DNA of 64,000 nt from CAVTLG01 sp963802635 (GTDB taxonomy: Bacteria > Chloroflexota > Ktedonobacteria > Ktedonobacterales > Ktedonobacteraceae). This document shows, in pieces, positions 50,434 through 58,367 of the stretch (within the stretch, counting starts at the first letter, position 1; every line of letters begins with the position of its first letter). Under the pieces are notes generated by a model, which worked only from the letters and a program-made list of their open reading frames with translations, was not told the origin of the DNA and did no database searches. The position numbers were made by a program, and so were the translations under genes. The stretch lies in NCBI GenBank assembly GCA_963802635.1, contig CAWDJJ010000001.1, positions 3,341,599-3,405,598 of the forward strand, written 5' to 3'.

Positions 50434-50641
50434 AGCGCTATTTTCCTGCATGAGAGGATTGCATTCCCGTGTTCCATACCGAGTACCTCATCTTTACGCT
50501 CAAAACGGAGAGAGACAACGTTTCTGTCTTCATCCTGCAAGGCGATTGCCCTTCGCTATCTTTCCTGGATCTTTCTTCTTATTCTAAGCACTTTTCTTCA
50601 TCTTCCCGTCGTAATGTGACATGGACTAGATCCATTCCTTT

Positions 50642-50944
50642 CTACGTGTTCCATTGTTCAAGTGCTTCACTGATCAATTTCTGAGCCGTCCGAATGGATT
50701 CATAAAACCCACGGGACCGTTCATTTCTTCCGTTCATATGTTCCTTCGCTCGTTTGAATGCTTTTCTGGCCTGCTCCAATTTCTGAATAAGCACTTCGCC
50801 TTTCCCCAACGCTTGACACTGCTCGATAGCGCTTTGTAAAAACTGAATCGTGCTCTGCAATTGTCCCGCGTCCACTTCACGCAGGCTATGCTCATCGAAA
50901 AAGAGACTTATTTTCTCTATATCTTTCGCTAATATATTTTGCAT
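50642..50944 (-). CDS. Hypothetical 100-residue helical protein
   Basis: An all-helical, charged peptide (STIQFLQSAIEQCQALGKGE, LEQARKAFKRAKEHM) with no recognised domain. It has a coiled-coil tendency and neither signal peptide nor membrane segment. The frame is clean and lies between other leftward small genes. The ribosome-binding site is unremarkable. Confidence 0.5.
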   Translation of the reverse strand: MQNILAKDIEKISLFFDEHSLREVDAGQLQSTIQFLQSAIEQCQALGKGEVLIQKLEQARKAFKRAKEHMNGRNERSRGFYESIRTAQKLISEALEQWNT

Positions 50945-51011
50945 ATCAAATAATGAAATACCTCTATACTTTCAAAAGATCCATCTGTAGGGAAAAGATA
51001 ATTTACTGAGC

Positions 51012-51242
51012 TTATTCTTCTTCTTCGAGAACCACGTCAACCATGTCAAGCGTAAAATTCCATCCGTTATTGATCAGGGCCGAGAAACCAATGAGAACCT
51101 TCTCGGCTTCTGTGCGCTTCACTGGCAAATCTCGCAACATCGCATACACAACGCGATTGCCGACGCCAGCCTTTTCCGCCAGTGTCGGTATCTCGAAAGG
51201 ATGCTGCGTTCTTAGTTGGGAAAGGGTGGGATTCTGACTCAT
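51012..51242 (-). CDS. Small HTH protein
   Basis: A 76-residue protein with one helix-turn-helix: PTLAEKAGVGNRVVYAMLRD followed by LPVKRTEAEKVLIGFSALIN, an arrangement like short XRE or Cro-type repressors. The ATG at 51242 follows AGGAAGAG at good spacing. It ends in an acidic tail (VVLEEEE). The preceding small gene on the same strand carries a weakly similar LAEKAGV segment, so the two may be tandem duplicates. Confidence 0.6.
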   Translation of the reverse strand: MSQNPTLSQLRTQHPFEIPTLAEKAGVGNRVVYAMLRDLPVKRTEAEKVLIGFSALINNGWNFTLDMVDVVLEEEE

Positions 51243-51480
51243 CTCGTCTCTTCCTTTTGGTACTGACCCAAATACCATCAAGAGTGTATGTCTGGTTGAC
51301 ACGTTGAGAGCATGCCTTGAGGATTTTTCGGGCTGCTTGCTTCTCTACGGAAATACCCATCTCTCTCGCACACTCGTCTCGCGGCAACACCCCAGCCTTC
51401 TCTGCAAGACCATCGAGCAAGATCGTATGCTGGCATCGTCGTTGCCGCACGTTCGGTTTCATGGTTTTTTGATTCCCCAT
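51067..51480 (-). CDS. Small HTH-like protein coupled to the methyltransferase (3' part doubtful)
   Basis: The first 75 codons (51480 to about 51250) look genuine: a basic start (MKPNVRQRRCQH), then DGLAEKAGVLPRDECAREM and SVEKQAARKILKACSQRVNQ, resembling the next HTH gene. The start overlaps the methyltransferase stop by 22 nt. Beyond residue 75 the frame overlaps the following HTH gene by 175 nt and looks like a shadow, so a frameshift may have removed the true stop near 51245. Confidence 0.4.
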   Translation of the reverse strand: MGNQKTMKPNVRQRRCQHTILLDGLAEKAGVLPRDECAREMGISVEKQAARKILKACSQRVNQTYTLDGIWVSTKRKRRDESESHPFPTKNAASFRDTDTGGKGWRRQSRCVCDVARFASEAHRSREGSHWFLGPDQ

Positions 51481-52301
51481 ACCATTAAACCAAAGGTCAG
51501 ACAGATGAAGTTTTGATTGTACAAGTCAATCACAAGCTGGGTGTACATATCGTCGAATGCTTCTGATGAGATGAGTCCAGAGGCCAGCAGATGGGGTTTG
51601 AGTTGAAGAAAAGAGATCTGGGTGTTTTCACTTGCCGGATAGTGGAAGGGTTCGCCATAGGTGGCATCCAGAATGAAAGGTCGCTTCCCGATGTCTTGAA
51701 ATTCGGCGTTTTTGAGCAAGGAGCCGAGCATATGAACGATGCCCAGCGAACGCCCATCAACGGAAAATGACCTTCCTTGCGCACGAAATGCTTCAAAGAG
51801 ACAGGCATTCAATTGCTGCAAAGGAACACTGTTGGAAATGCAACCTTCAATCTCCGTCAAGCGCAACATGCCCCCTGGCTTGAGCACACGCAGGCATTCA
51901 GCCAGCAATTCAGGCCACAACGCCGGAGAAAGAAAACTTTCGATGCAACGAGCGTTGATCACATCAACAGAAGCGTCTGCAAAGTGGAGCGGTTGCGTGA
52001 TATCCATCACCTCAAACGTCGCGTTGGCGCGTTGCTGTGAAGTGGCGCGAGCATGGGCGTACTCGATCATGGTCTGACTGAGGTCGACGCCGATGACCTC
52101 GCTCTTCGGACAGGCAAAGGCCATGTCAAGCACCCAACTGCCGGGACCACAGGCCAAATCGACGAGGATACCTTGCATGGAAGAAAGATCCTCGCGTTCC
52201 ACGAACGGTCCCCCCATCGCTTGCGTAAAGAGCCGATCCTGCTCAATTAAACGGGCTGTTTCCGTTGGGTCTTCTATATCTATAGGGTAATCATTTGCCA
52301 T
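51459..52301 (-). CDS. Class I SAM-dependent methyltransferase
   Basis: A 280-residue protein with a Rossmann-type methyltransferase fold. Motif I is VDLACGPGSWVLDMA (about 48-62), motif II region VIGVDLSQTMIEYA, the acidic/aromatic motif DASVDVINARCIESFL, and motif III LKPGGMLRLTE. A C-terminal region of about 120 residues could fix substrate specificity, which cannot be told. It lies upstream of two small HTH genes on the same strand, the first overlapping its stop. The start at 52301 has GAAAGGA upstream and reads MANDYPIDIEDPTETARL. Confidence 0.85.
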   Translation of the reverse strand: MANDYPIDIEDPTETARLIEQDRLFTQAMGGPFVEREDLSSMQGILVDLACGPGSWVLDMAFACPKSEVIGVDLSQTMIEYAHARATSQQRANATFEVMDITQPLHFADASVDVINARCIESFLSPALWPELLAECLRVLKPGGMLRLTEIEGCISNSVPLQQLNACLFEAFRAQGRSFSVDGRSLGIVHMLGSLLKNAEFQDIGKRPFILDATYGEPFHYPASENTQISFLQLKPHLLASGLISSEAFDDMYTQLVIDLYNQNFICLTFGLMVWGIKKP

Positions 52302-52405
52302 AGGACAGCTATCCTTTCCTCTTTGTTCGTGACTAATCGTGTTGGACGTTTCATAGGATGATCGGGATGAGAGCGGTTGTCCTCTCTGCTAGAGATGAAA
52401 GAGCC

Positions 52406-52675
52406 TCATGCAGAATCGCCACCCTTTCCGCTCATCTCGTTCACCGCAACATTTCTCCGATCCGCAGGCGACCAAACCGCTTCTACAATGACCTTTACCG
52501 CTTCATCTGGTCCCACAAGTGCTACTAATTGCTCATGAATAGCTCCAAGGTTATTCATACGAGCAGTGATGAACTCGTGTCGAGTGTTTCCCGCTGATAA
52601 ACCGGTCAATCCACGTTGAGCTGCCGTATATTCCTCTGTGATGCGTTGTTTCAGTTGCGCAATGTCGCTTGGCAT
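52406..52675 (-). CDS. Hypothetical 89-residue protein
   Basis: Starts MPSDIAQLKQRITEEYTAAQ behind GAAGGATATTTATT. It is helical and contains FITARMNNLGAIHEQLVALV and a Gly/Asp-rich end. No family recognised. The longer upstream frame lacks a ribosome-binding site and a sensible composition. It lies about 100 nt upstream of the methyltransferase and may share its transcript. Confidence 0.55.
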   Translation of the reverse strand: MPSDIAQLKQRITEEYTAAQRGLTGLSAGNTRHEFITARMNNLGAIHEQLVALVGPDEAVKVIVEAVWSPADRRNVAVNEMSGKGGDSA

Positions 52676-53002
52676 AATAAATATCCTTCTTTCAAAGAGC
52701 AGACAATGCATGACAAAGATGTAACTTTGAATGCAGGGCTGAACTACTAAAGAACAGTGTTGTATCCAAGTTCCAGAATCAGAACAACAATCTATAGGTA
52801 TGATCTGCTGCTTTGTGATATATGAGGAGCAAGTATTGGATAGGGTACTTGCTGCCTCATAAAGATTGTCAAGTAACAATGCTGAGCTATCAGTGAACAG
52901 CATCGTCACCAACAATCATCGATAGTGTAGCTCGTTCACAGAGAAACTACGTCATCTATAGCGAATCAGTTCTAAGTCACTTCAACGTTTTTCCCTAGCG
53001 AG
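52676..53002. other. Intergenic region without a supported gene
   Basis: Only short frames without start context. It separates a leftward small gene from the rightward repeat and IS element, so promoters in both directions may lie here; none is clear. Confidence 0.4.
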
Positions 53003-53102
53003 AAATGCAGCTCTATTGGTTGCATTGTGGTCGCTTTCAGGTCTCGTGAGCAGATAGGTCGAGTTCTGGTCTCTTCTAGGCCGGTTTTTCTGTCGTTTGC
53101 GT
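53003..53102 (+). repeat. Dispersed repeat of about 100 bp, copy 2
   Basis: Matches 48345-48450 from AATGCAGCTCTATTGG to TTTTCTGTCGTTTGCG. It stops where the IS200/IS605 left end starts (GTTGAACG), so the IS may have inserted at, or carried along, this repeat. Confidence 0.8.
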
Positions 53103-53143
53103 TGAACGTCAATATGTAGACAGTATACGGTGTTTTGTGATAG

Positions 53144-53548
53144 ACTATCTACATAGTCCACGAGTATATTCATGAACAGCACACCGTTCATCTGCTCATC
53201 TACCACCTGATTTGGTGCCCGAAGCGACGCCGCAAAGTTCTGGTCGGGCCGGTACATGACCGATTGAAGCAGGTTATCCAGAACGTTGTTGATGAGCAAG
53301 GCTGGCAGATCCTTGAGTTGGCAATCCAGCCCGATCACGTTCATTTGTTCATCAGGAGCAACCCGTACACCCTGCCAACGGATATCGCACGACTCATCAA
53401 GAGTCGCTCGTCGCATCTCTTGCGGGAGGAGTTTGCGCACCTGATGCGTATGCCGTCCCTGTGGACCCGTAGCACGTTCTACAGTACCGCTGGCAATGTA
53501 AGTAGCGAGATCATTGCTCGTTATATTGAGAAGCAATCAACCGACTAA
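53144..53548 (+). CDS. tnpA: IS200/IS605 Y1 transposase TnpA (start unclear)
   Basis: Small single-strand DNA transposase of the HUH class. Visible are YHLIWCPKRRRKVLVG, the HUH motif in PDHVHLFI, and the catalytic Tyr helix IIARYIEKQ near the C-terminus. The frame is open from 53144, after a TAG. The conserved N-terminus needs a start between 53153 and 53171, where no ATG, GTG or TTG is in frame; the first in-frame ATG (53264) would remove conserved strands. A non-standard start codon or a small lesion must be assumed. The tnpB start follows 24 nt after the stop. Confidence 0.78.
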   Translation, partial: TIYIVHEYIHEQHTVHLLIYHLIWCPKRRRKVLVGPVHDRLKQVIQNVVDEQGWQILELAIQPDHVHLFIRSNPYTLPTDIARLIKSRSSHLLREEFAHLMRMPSLWTRSTFYSTAGNVSSEIIARYIEKQSTD

Positions 53549-53571
53549 GCGAGAGAGGAGGTCAAGGGAAC

Positions 53572-54894
53572 GTGCTCATCTACGAGTACAAACTCGATGG
53601 CACCAAAGCGCAATACGCAGCCATTGACGAAGCCATACGCACAACGCAGTTCATCCGCAACAAGTGCCTGCGCCTGTGGATGGATACGCGTGGGGTCAGC
53701 AAGAATGATCTCCAGTGCTATTGTGCAGTGCTTGCGAAAGCGTTTCCCTTCGCCGAAGCTCTCAACTCACAGGCGCGTCAAGCCAGTGCGGATCGAGCCT
53801 GGTTCGCCATCGCGCGCTTCTATGCCAACTGCAAAGCGAAGAAACCCGGCAAGAAGGGCTATCCGCAGTTTGTGCGCAATAACCGAAGCGTTGAGTACAA
53901 GACGACGGGGTGGCGACTTGAACCAGATGGTAGACACATCACCTTCACAGATGGCTGCGAGATTGGTCGTCTTCGACTGGTAGGCACGCGTGACATTGAA
54001 ACCTTTCCTCTCCAGCAGATCAAACGGGTGCGCATCATCAGGCGTGCAGACGGATACTACACGCAATTTGTGGTCCAGGCCGAGCGGACCATTGAGCACA
54101 TTCCAACAGGCAAGCCGATTGGGATTGACGTCGGTCTCAATGCCTACTCTACCGACTCAGAAGAGCGAACCGTTGAGAATCCTCGCTTCTATCGCAAGGC
54201 AGAGAAGAAGCTGAAACGCCTGCACCGTCGCCTCAGCAAAAAGCAGAAGAAAAGTAGTAACCGCAAGAAGGCCAGGAAAGCACTGGCAAAAGGCTATCTC
54301 AAAGTTCAGAGGCAGCGTGAAGATTTTGCCCGCAAACAGGCAAACGCGCTTGTCACATCTCACGATCTGATTGCTTTTGAGGATTTGAAGATAGCCAATA
54401 TGGTTCGCAATCATCACCTTGCCAAATCGATCAATGATGCTGCATGGAGCCAGTTTCTCACCTGGGTACAAGCCTATGCAGTGATGCATGCCATCCCCGT
54501 GGTCAAAGTCGCCCCACACTACACCAGTCAGGATTGCTCAGCCTGTGGCACCCGCATCCAGAAAAGCTTGAGTGTGCGCACCCACATCTGTACCCATTGT
54601 GGCATAGTGATGGATCGAGATCAGAATGCGGCCAGGAATATCTTAGACAAGGCCGTCGGAAATGGCTCTGAGTACAGAGCCGGTTCCTCCTTTCAGTCAG
54701 ATGAGCCGAAGGCTAGCCACAACAGTGGCGTTTCTGACTGTCTAAGAGGGTTCATCTGGGCAAAGAGGTGCCATTTCCGAAGGCTGTACCGTAGGGCATA
54801 CGGCAACAGACACACCCGCGCGTGTGTGAAACGCTTCTGGACAGGAGACCGCTACTTTGTGTCAGCAATGGCACTGAGCAAGCCTCCTGGATGA
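53572..54894 (+). CDS. tnpB: IS200/IS605 TnpB RNA-guided nuclease
   Basis: A 440-residue TnpB. RuvC-I Asp is in GIDVGLNAYST, RuvC-II Glu in LIAFEDLKIANM, RuvC-III Asp in MDRDQNAARNIL, and the zinc finger is CSACG...CTHCG. All catalytic positions are present, so it may be active. Known relatives form a complex with a right-end RNA and cut DNA, favouring retention of the element. The GTG start at 53572 follows GAGAGGAGG. After the zinc finger the frame continues for about 75 residues with odd composition (basic, Cys/Arg-rich), probably because this DNA also encodes the guide RNA scaffold. Confidence 0.9.
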   Translation: MLIYEYKLDGTKAQYAAIDEAIRTTQFIRNKCLRLWMDTRGVSKNDLQCYCAVLAKAFPFAEALNSQARQASADRAWFAIARFYANCKAKKPGKKGYPQFVRNNRSVEYKTTGWRLEPDGRHITFTDGCEIGRLRLVGTRDIETFPLQQIKRVRIIRRADGYYTQFVVQAERTIEHIPTGKPIGIDVGLNAYSTDSEERTVENPRFYRKAEKKLKRLHRRLSKKQKKSSNRKKARKALAKGYLKVQRQREDFARKQANALVTSHDLIAFEDLKIANMVRNHHLAKSINDAAWSQFLTWVQAYAVMHAIPVVKVAPHYTSQDCSACGTRIQKSLSVRTHICTHCGIVMDRDQNAARNILDKAVGNGSEYRAGSSFQSDEPKASHNSGVSDCLRGFIWAKRCHFRRLYRRAYGNRHTRACVKRFWTGDRYFVSAMALSKPPG

Positions 54895-54930
54895 AGGAAG
54901 AATTCCCCGTCTTTCAAGCGGGGAAGTGTC
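54670..54930 (+). ncRNA. Probable right-end (omega) RNA scaffold of the IS element
   Basis: In this family a non-coding RNA overlaps the tnpB 3' end and reaches the right end of the element, using the flank as guide. Here the tnpB tail loses protein-like composition, and the segment ends with the hairpin TTCCCCG-N9-CGGGGAA at 54903-54925. Placement is inferred from family knowledge; boundaries are approximate. Confidence 0.4.
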
Positions 54931-55033
54931 AACACGTACTCTCTCCATGAGATACAATAGAACTAACACGCTACGTAACCTTGTATCTTATACACACCGT
55001 CGTGTTTTTATAAAACTATTCAACAAGGTCTAG

Positions 55034-55086
55034 GCATTCAGAAACACTTCTGGCGCGGCTGGTGCTCCGCACATTTATCTGGATGC
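55034..55086 (+). repeat. Structured GCATTCAGA repeat, copy 1
   Basis: GCATTCAGA (55034-55042) pairs with TCTGGATGC (55078-55086; one G-U pair), enclosing GTGCTCCGCAC. The left flank (TAGGCATTCAGAAAC) is identical to copy 4 at 62614. It lies just upstream of the 1-pyrroline-5-carboxylate dehydrogenase gene. Confidence 0.6.
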
Positions 55087-55118
55087 ATGGCACATACATC
55101 TTAGGAGGAGCACGAAGC

Positions 55119-56696
55119 ATGGCAATAGCAATTGAAAGCGTCGTGTCGCGCGCACAAAAACCGTTTAAAAATGCTGCACTCAGCGATTTTTCACAAGCAG
55201 ATCAACAGTTGGCTCAGCAGGCTGCAATAGATCAGGTCAAGAGCGAGTTGGGGCGTAGCTATCCGCTGACCATTGGCGACAAGAAGATGAGCAGCGACCA
55301 GACATTTGCTTCGATTAATCCTGCCCAACCCGAACAGGTGATTGGACATTTTGTCAAAGCAACCGTCTCACAGGCAAATGAAGCCATAGCCAGCGCGGCC
55401 ACGGCCTTCGAGTTATGGAAACATGTTCCAGCCGAAGAACGCGCAGGATACCTTTTCGCTGCCGCTGACCTGCTACGCCAACGCCGCTTCTCCATGAACG
55501 CCTGGATGATTTATGAGGCGGGCAAAAGTTGGATGGAGGCCGACGCTGATACAGCCGAAGCTATCGACTTTCTGGAGTTCTACGCCCGCGAGATGGTGCG
55601 TCTGGCGAAGGGTCAACCTCTGGTCCAGGTCGAGGGCGAGGATAACTCATTGGTCTATATCCCCCTTGGTGTCGCCGCTGTGATTCCGCCCTGGAATTTT
55701 CCGTGTGCGATTATGGTCGGCATGACCAGCGCAGCTATCGTCACTGGCAATACAGTTGTGCTCAAGCCTGCCAGCACAGCTCCGGCTATCGCTTATCAGT
55801 TTGTTCGTATCCTGGAAGAGATCGGATTACCTGCTGGCGTGGTGAACTTTCTGACTGGTTCAGGCGCAGTTATTGGCGATACATTGGTGGACCATCCACA
55901 AACACGCTTCATAGCCTTCACGGGATCACGTGATGTCGGCTTGCATATCTATGAACACGCCTCCAGGTTACAGAAGGGTCAGCGCTGGCTGAAACGCTCG
56001 ATTCTGGAAATGGGCGGCAAAGATGCAGTGGTGGTGGATGAAACCGCTGATCTGGATGCTGCCGCTCAGGGTATTGTCACTTCGGCCTTCGGCTTCCAGG
56101 GACAAAAATGCTCCGCAGGCTCACGCGCGATTATCGTGGCAGAGGTCTATGATCAGGTGCTGCAAAAGGTTGTGGAGAAGACCAAACAATTAACGATGGG
56201 CGATGTCACACGACCAGATATCTTCATGGGTCCGGTTATCGATGAGAATGCACAGAAGAAAATTCTGGAGTATATTGAGATCGGCAAAACTGAAGGTCGT
56301 CTGCTCGTTGGCGGCGGATCACATGGTCCCGGTTACTTCATTGAACCAACCATCATTGCCGACGTCGATCCACAGGCGCGCATCGCGCAAGAGGAAATCT
56401 TTGGTCCAGTGCTCGCAGTGATTAAAGCCAAAGATTTTGCCGATGCTCTGGATATCGCCAATAACACCGAGTATGGCCTGACTGGCGCACTCTACTCGCA
56501 CGATCCACAACGCATCACGCTGGCGAAAGAAGAGTACCATGTAGGCAATCTGTACTTTAATCGGAAATGTACCGGCGCATTGGTAGGTATCCAACCGTTT
56601 GGTGGCTTCAATATGTCAGGTACAGACTCTAAGGCCGGTGGCGGAGACTACTTGCTACTGTTCACACAGGCAAAGGCGATCTCCGTCAAAAAGTAG
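55119..56696 (+). CDS. pruA: 1-pyrroline-5-carboxylate dehydrogenase (L-glutamate gamma-semialdehyde dehydrogenase)
   Basis: A 525-residue NAD-dependent aldehyde dehydrogenase catalysing the last step of proline and arginine catabolism to glutamate. Signatures: IPPWNFPCAI (Rossmann entry), FTGSRDVGLHIYEHAS, catalytic Glu in ILEMGGKDAVVVDE, catalytic Cys in FQGQKCSAGSRAIIV, and QPFGGFNMSGTDSKAGGGDY at the C-terminus. The DAVVVDETAD and GQKCSAGSR contexts are those of the RocA-type monofunctional family, not bifunctional PutA. The ATG at 55119 follows GGAGGAGC; the longer upstream frame is spurious. No proline dehydrogenase gene is adjacent. The next gene begins 17 nt downstream. Confidence 0.92.
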   Translation: MAIAIESVVSRAQKPFKNAALSDFSQADQQLAQQAAIDQVKSELGRSYPLTIGDKKMSSDQTFASINPAQPEQVIGHFVKATVSQANEAIASAATAFELWKHVPAEERAGYLFAAADLLRQRRFSMNAWMIYEAGKSWMEADADTAEAIDFLEFYAREMVRLAKGQPLVQVEGEDNSLVYIPLGVAAVIPPWNFPCAIMVGMTSAAIVTGNTVVLKPASTAPAIAYQFVRILEEIGLPAGVVNFLTGSGAVIGDTLVDHPQTRFIAFTGSRDVGLHIYEHASRLQKGQRWLKRSILEMGGKDAVVVDETADLDAAAQGIVTSAFGFQGQKCSAGSRAIIVAEVYDQVLQKVVEKTKQLTMGDVTRPDIFMGPVIDENAQKKILEYIEIGKTEGRLLVGGGSHGPGYFIEPTIIADVDPQARIAQEEIFGPVLAVIKAKDFADALDIANNTEYGLTGALYSHDPQRITLAKEEYHVGNLYFNRKCTGALVGIQPFGGFNMSGTDSKAGGGDYLLLFTQAKAISVKK

Positions 56697-56712
56697 AAAG
56701 AAGGAGCGTCCC

Positions 56713-57651
56713 TTGGCAACAATAAAATCTCTTAGCCCCGGACTCTGGCAGCTTTCATTGCCATTCCAGGGAACATCAGGATTGATAGGTCCGTACCTGC
56801 TCGCCGGAAAAAATGAACTCGCACTTATTGATCCCGGCCCGGAAACAACAGCCGATGCGTTGAAACTGTCGCTAAGTGAAGCCGGTTTTACACTGCAGGA
56901 TGTCACACATGTGCTGGCTACACATATCCACCTGGATCACACAGGCGCGGTGGGTTCTCTGCTGCCCGCAATGCCCAAAGCCCAGGTGTATGCGCATAGT
57001 AAGGGCGCTCCACACTTGATTGATCCGACAAAATTCGTGGCAAGCGCTAGCCGCATCTATGGCAGACGTATGCAGGAACTATGGGGTAAGGTTGAAGCAG
57101 TCCCGCAAGAGCGCGTCCATGTGATTGATGGGGGCGATGTCCTCACTATCACTGGTCGCCGCCTGGAAGTGCACTATACACCAGGTCACGCGATCCATCA
57201 CGTGGTCTTTTTTGATGTCCACTCCGGCGAACTGTTCGTAGGCGACGTGGCAGGCGTACGCTTGCAGAATGTCGATTACGTACGACCACCAACGCCACCA
57301 CCAGATCTGGACCTGGAAGCATGGTCCGAGAGTTTGCACTTGCTCAAACGCTTGCACCCCGACGTGCTCTATCTCAGTCACTTTGGTCTCATCAGTGCTC
57401 CAACGCACGTGATAGATCGCTTGCGCGAAAAGCTTTTCTCGTGGGGCGATTTTGTGCTGGGGGCGATGCGCGACGGGAAGAGCGAGGATGAAATTATTCA
57501 CGACCTGCGCACGTATACAGAGCCAGAGTTGCTGCGTTGCGCGGGCAACGATGCTACAGCGCTGACACAGTATGATCTGGCAACGAATTATCCAATGACG
57601 GTGCAGGGCTATATGCGCTATTGGCAGAAACATCACCCGGAGCGCTTGTAG
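56713..57651 (+). CDS. Metallo-beta-lactamase-fold hydrolase
   Basis: A 312-residue MBL-fold protein. The metal-binding motif is ATHIHLDHTGAVGSL (HxHxDH), followed by a second His in YTPGHAIHHVVFF, an Asp in LFVGDVAGVR and a late His in YLSHFGLI. An N-terminal strand (GPYLLAGKNELALIDPG) and a C-terminal helical region resemble glyoxalase II-like and SoxH-like hydrolases; the substrate is not known. The TTG at 56713 is chosen because AGAAGGAG precedes it and it starts 17 nt after the pruA stop; a longer frame runs into pruA. Cotranscription with pruA is likely. Confidence 0.85.
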   Translation: MATIKSLSPGLWQLSLPFQGTSGLIGPYLLAGKNELALIDPGPETTADALKLSLSEAGFTLQDVTHVLATHIHLDHTGAVGSLLPAMPKAQVYAHSKGAPHLIDPTKFVASASRIYGRRMQELWGKVEAVPQERVHVIDGGDVLTITGRRLEVHYTPGHAIHHVVFFDVHSGELFVGDVAGVRLQNVDYVRPPTPPPDLDLEAWSESLHLLKRLHPDVLYLSHFGLISAPTHVIDRLREKLFSWGDFVLGAMRDGKSEDEIIHDLRTYTEPELLRCAGNDATALTQYDLATNYPMTVQGYMRYWQKHHPERL

Positions 57652-57701
57652 CGTTTGTTCGCAGGATGTTACAAGCGCGTTTCATGAGTTTTGCGTCAGA
57701 T

Positions 57702-57741
57702 TGCCTCTCTATCTCGCCCCATTCTGGGTAGAAGAGAGGCA
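57702..57741. terminator. Hairpin between convergent MBL hydrolase and fumarase genes
   Basis: TGCCTCTCT (57702-57710) pairs perfectly with AGAGAGGCA (57733-57741). There is no T-tract, but its position between converging genes suggests a bidirectional terminator or mRNA-end structure. Confidence 0.45.
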
Positions 57742-57795
57742 TAGTTCTCTCACGCTATCAACGTGTGTAAATTACTAATTTCAGAGAAAGTCAAG

Positions 57796-58357
57796 CTAAT
57801 GAGAGGTGCTCTCCGGGACAGGTCGTACATAAGCTTCGTTTCCATAGACGTCGTTGACGACGATAGCAGGAAAGTCTGCAAACTCAAATTCAAACAGTGC
57901 CTCTGGTCCCAGATCCTCGAACGCGACGACCCGCGATGCGCGAATGCGCCGGGCAAGCAGTGCTGCCGCTCCCCCTATAGTTCCCAAATAGACTGCGCCA
58001 TACCGGATGAGCGCTGCTTTTACCTCGGGCGAGCGATACCCTTTGCCAATTAATCCTCTCACTCCTTGCTGAAGCAGCGGAAGAGTATAGGGGTCCATAC
58101 GACTGCTGGTCGTCGGACCTGCTGGTCCTATCACATGACCTGCTGTAGCGGGCACGGGACCAACATAGTAGATCACCTGATTCTGGAAGGCAACTGGCAG
58201 TTCTTTCTGCTGGCTGATCAATTCTACGAGTCGCTTGTGTGCCACGTCCCTTGCACCGTACACGCGTCCACTGATCAGAAACTCGTGTTCCAGCTTGCAA
58301 AACAGAAACTTGTTCTGCGGTAAATGGCGTCTGGAGAACAATCGGATCAATATTCAT
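57796..58357 (-). CDS. Class I fumarate hydratase (or L-tartrate dehydratase) beta subunit, one frameshift
   Basis: The beta subunit of the two-subunit Fe-S hydro-lyase that interconverts fumarate and malate. The start MNIDPIVLQTPFTAEQ (ATG 58357) is followed, after one extra T near 58276, by LISGRVYGARDVAHKRLVE, IYYVGPVPATAGHVIGPAGP, the active-site-like TTSSRMDPYT and IGKGYRSPEVKAAL. With the shift repaired, the protein is about 187 residues, normal for this subunit. It starts 10 nt after the alpha-subunit stop. Fumarase is more likely than tartrate dehydratase as a housekeeping role, but sequence alone does not separate them. Confidence 0.85.
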
Positions 58358-58367
58358 TGAGCTTTCC

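Larger units (their letters stand above)
53105..54930 (+). mobile_element. IS200/IS605-family insertion sequence
   Basis: Contains a Y1 transposase gene and a tnpB in the same direction. An imperfect hairpin at the left (GTAGACAGTATA around 53117 with TAGACTATCTAC near 53142) and a strong subterminal hairpin at the right (TTCCCCG 54903-54909, CGGGGAA 54919-54925) fit the single-strand recognition structures of this family. Exact ends are not proven; these elements make no target duplication. Confidence 0.75.

Noticed and set aside
52982..53536. Leftward gene of 184 codons opposite tnpA
   Set aside because: It is the reverse complement of a clear HUH transposase; its end only translates the 100-bp repeat.
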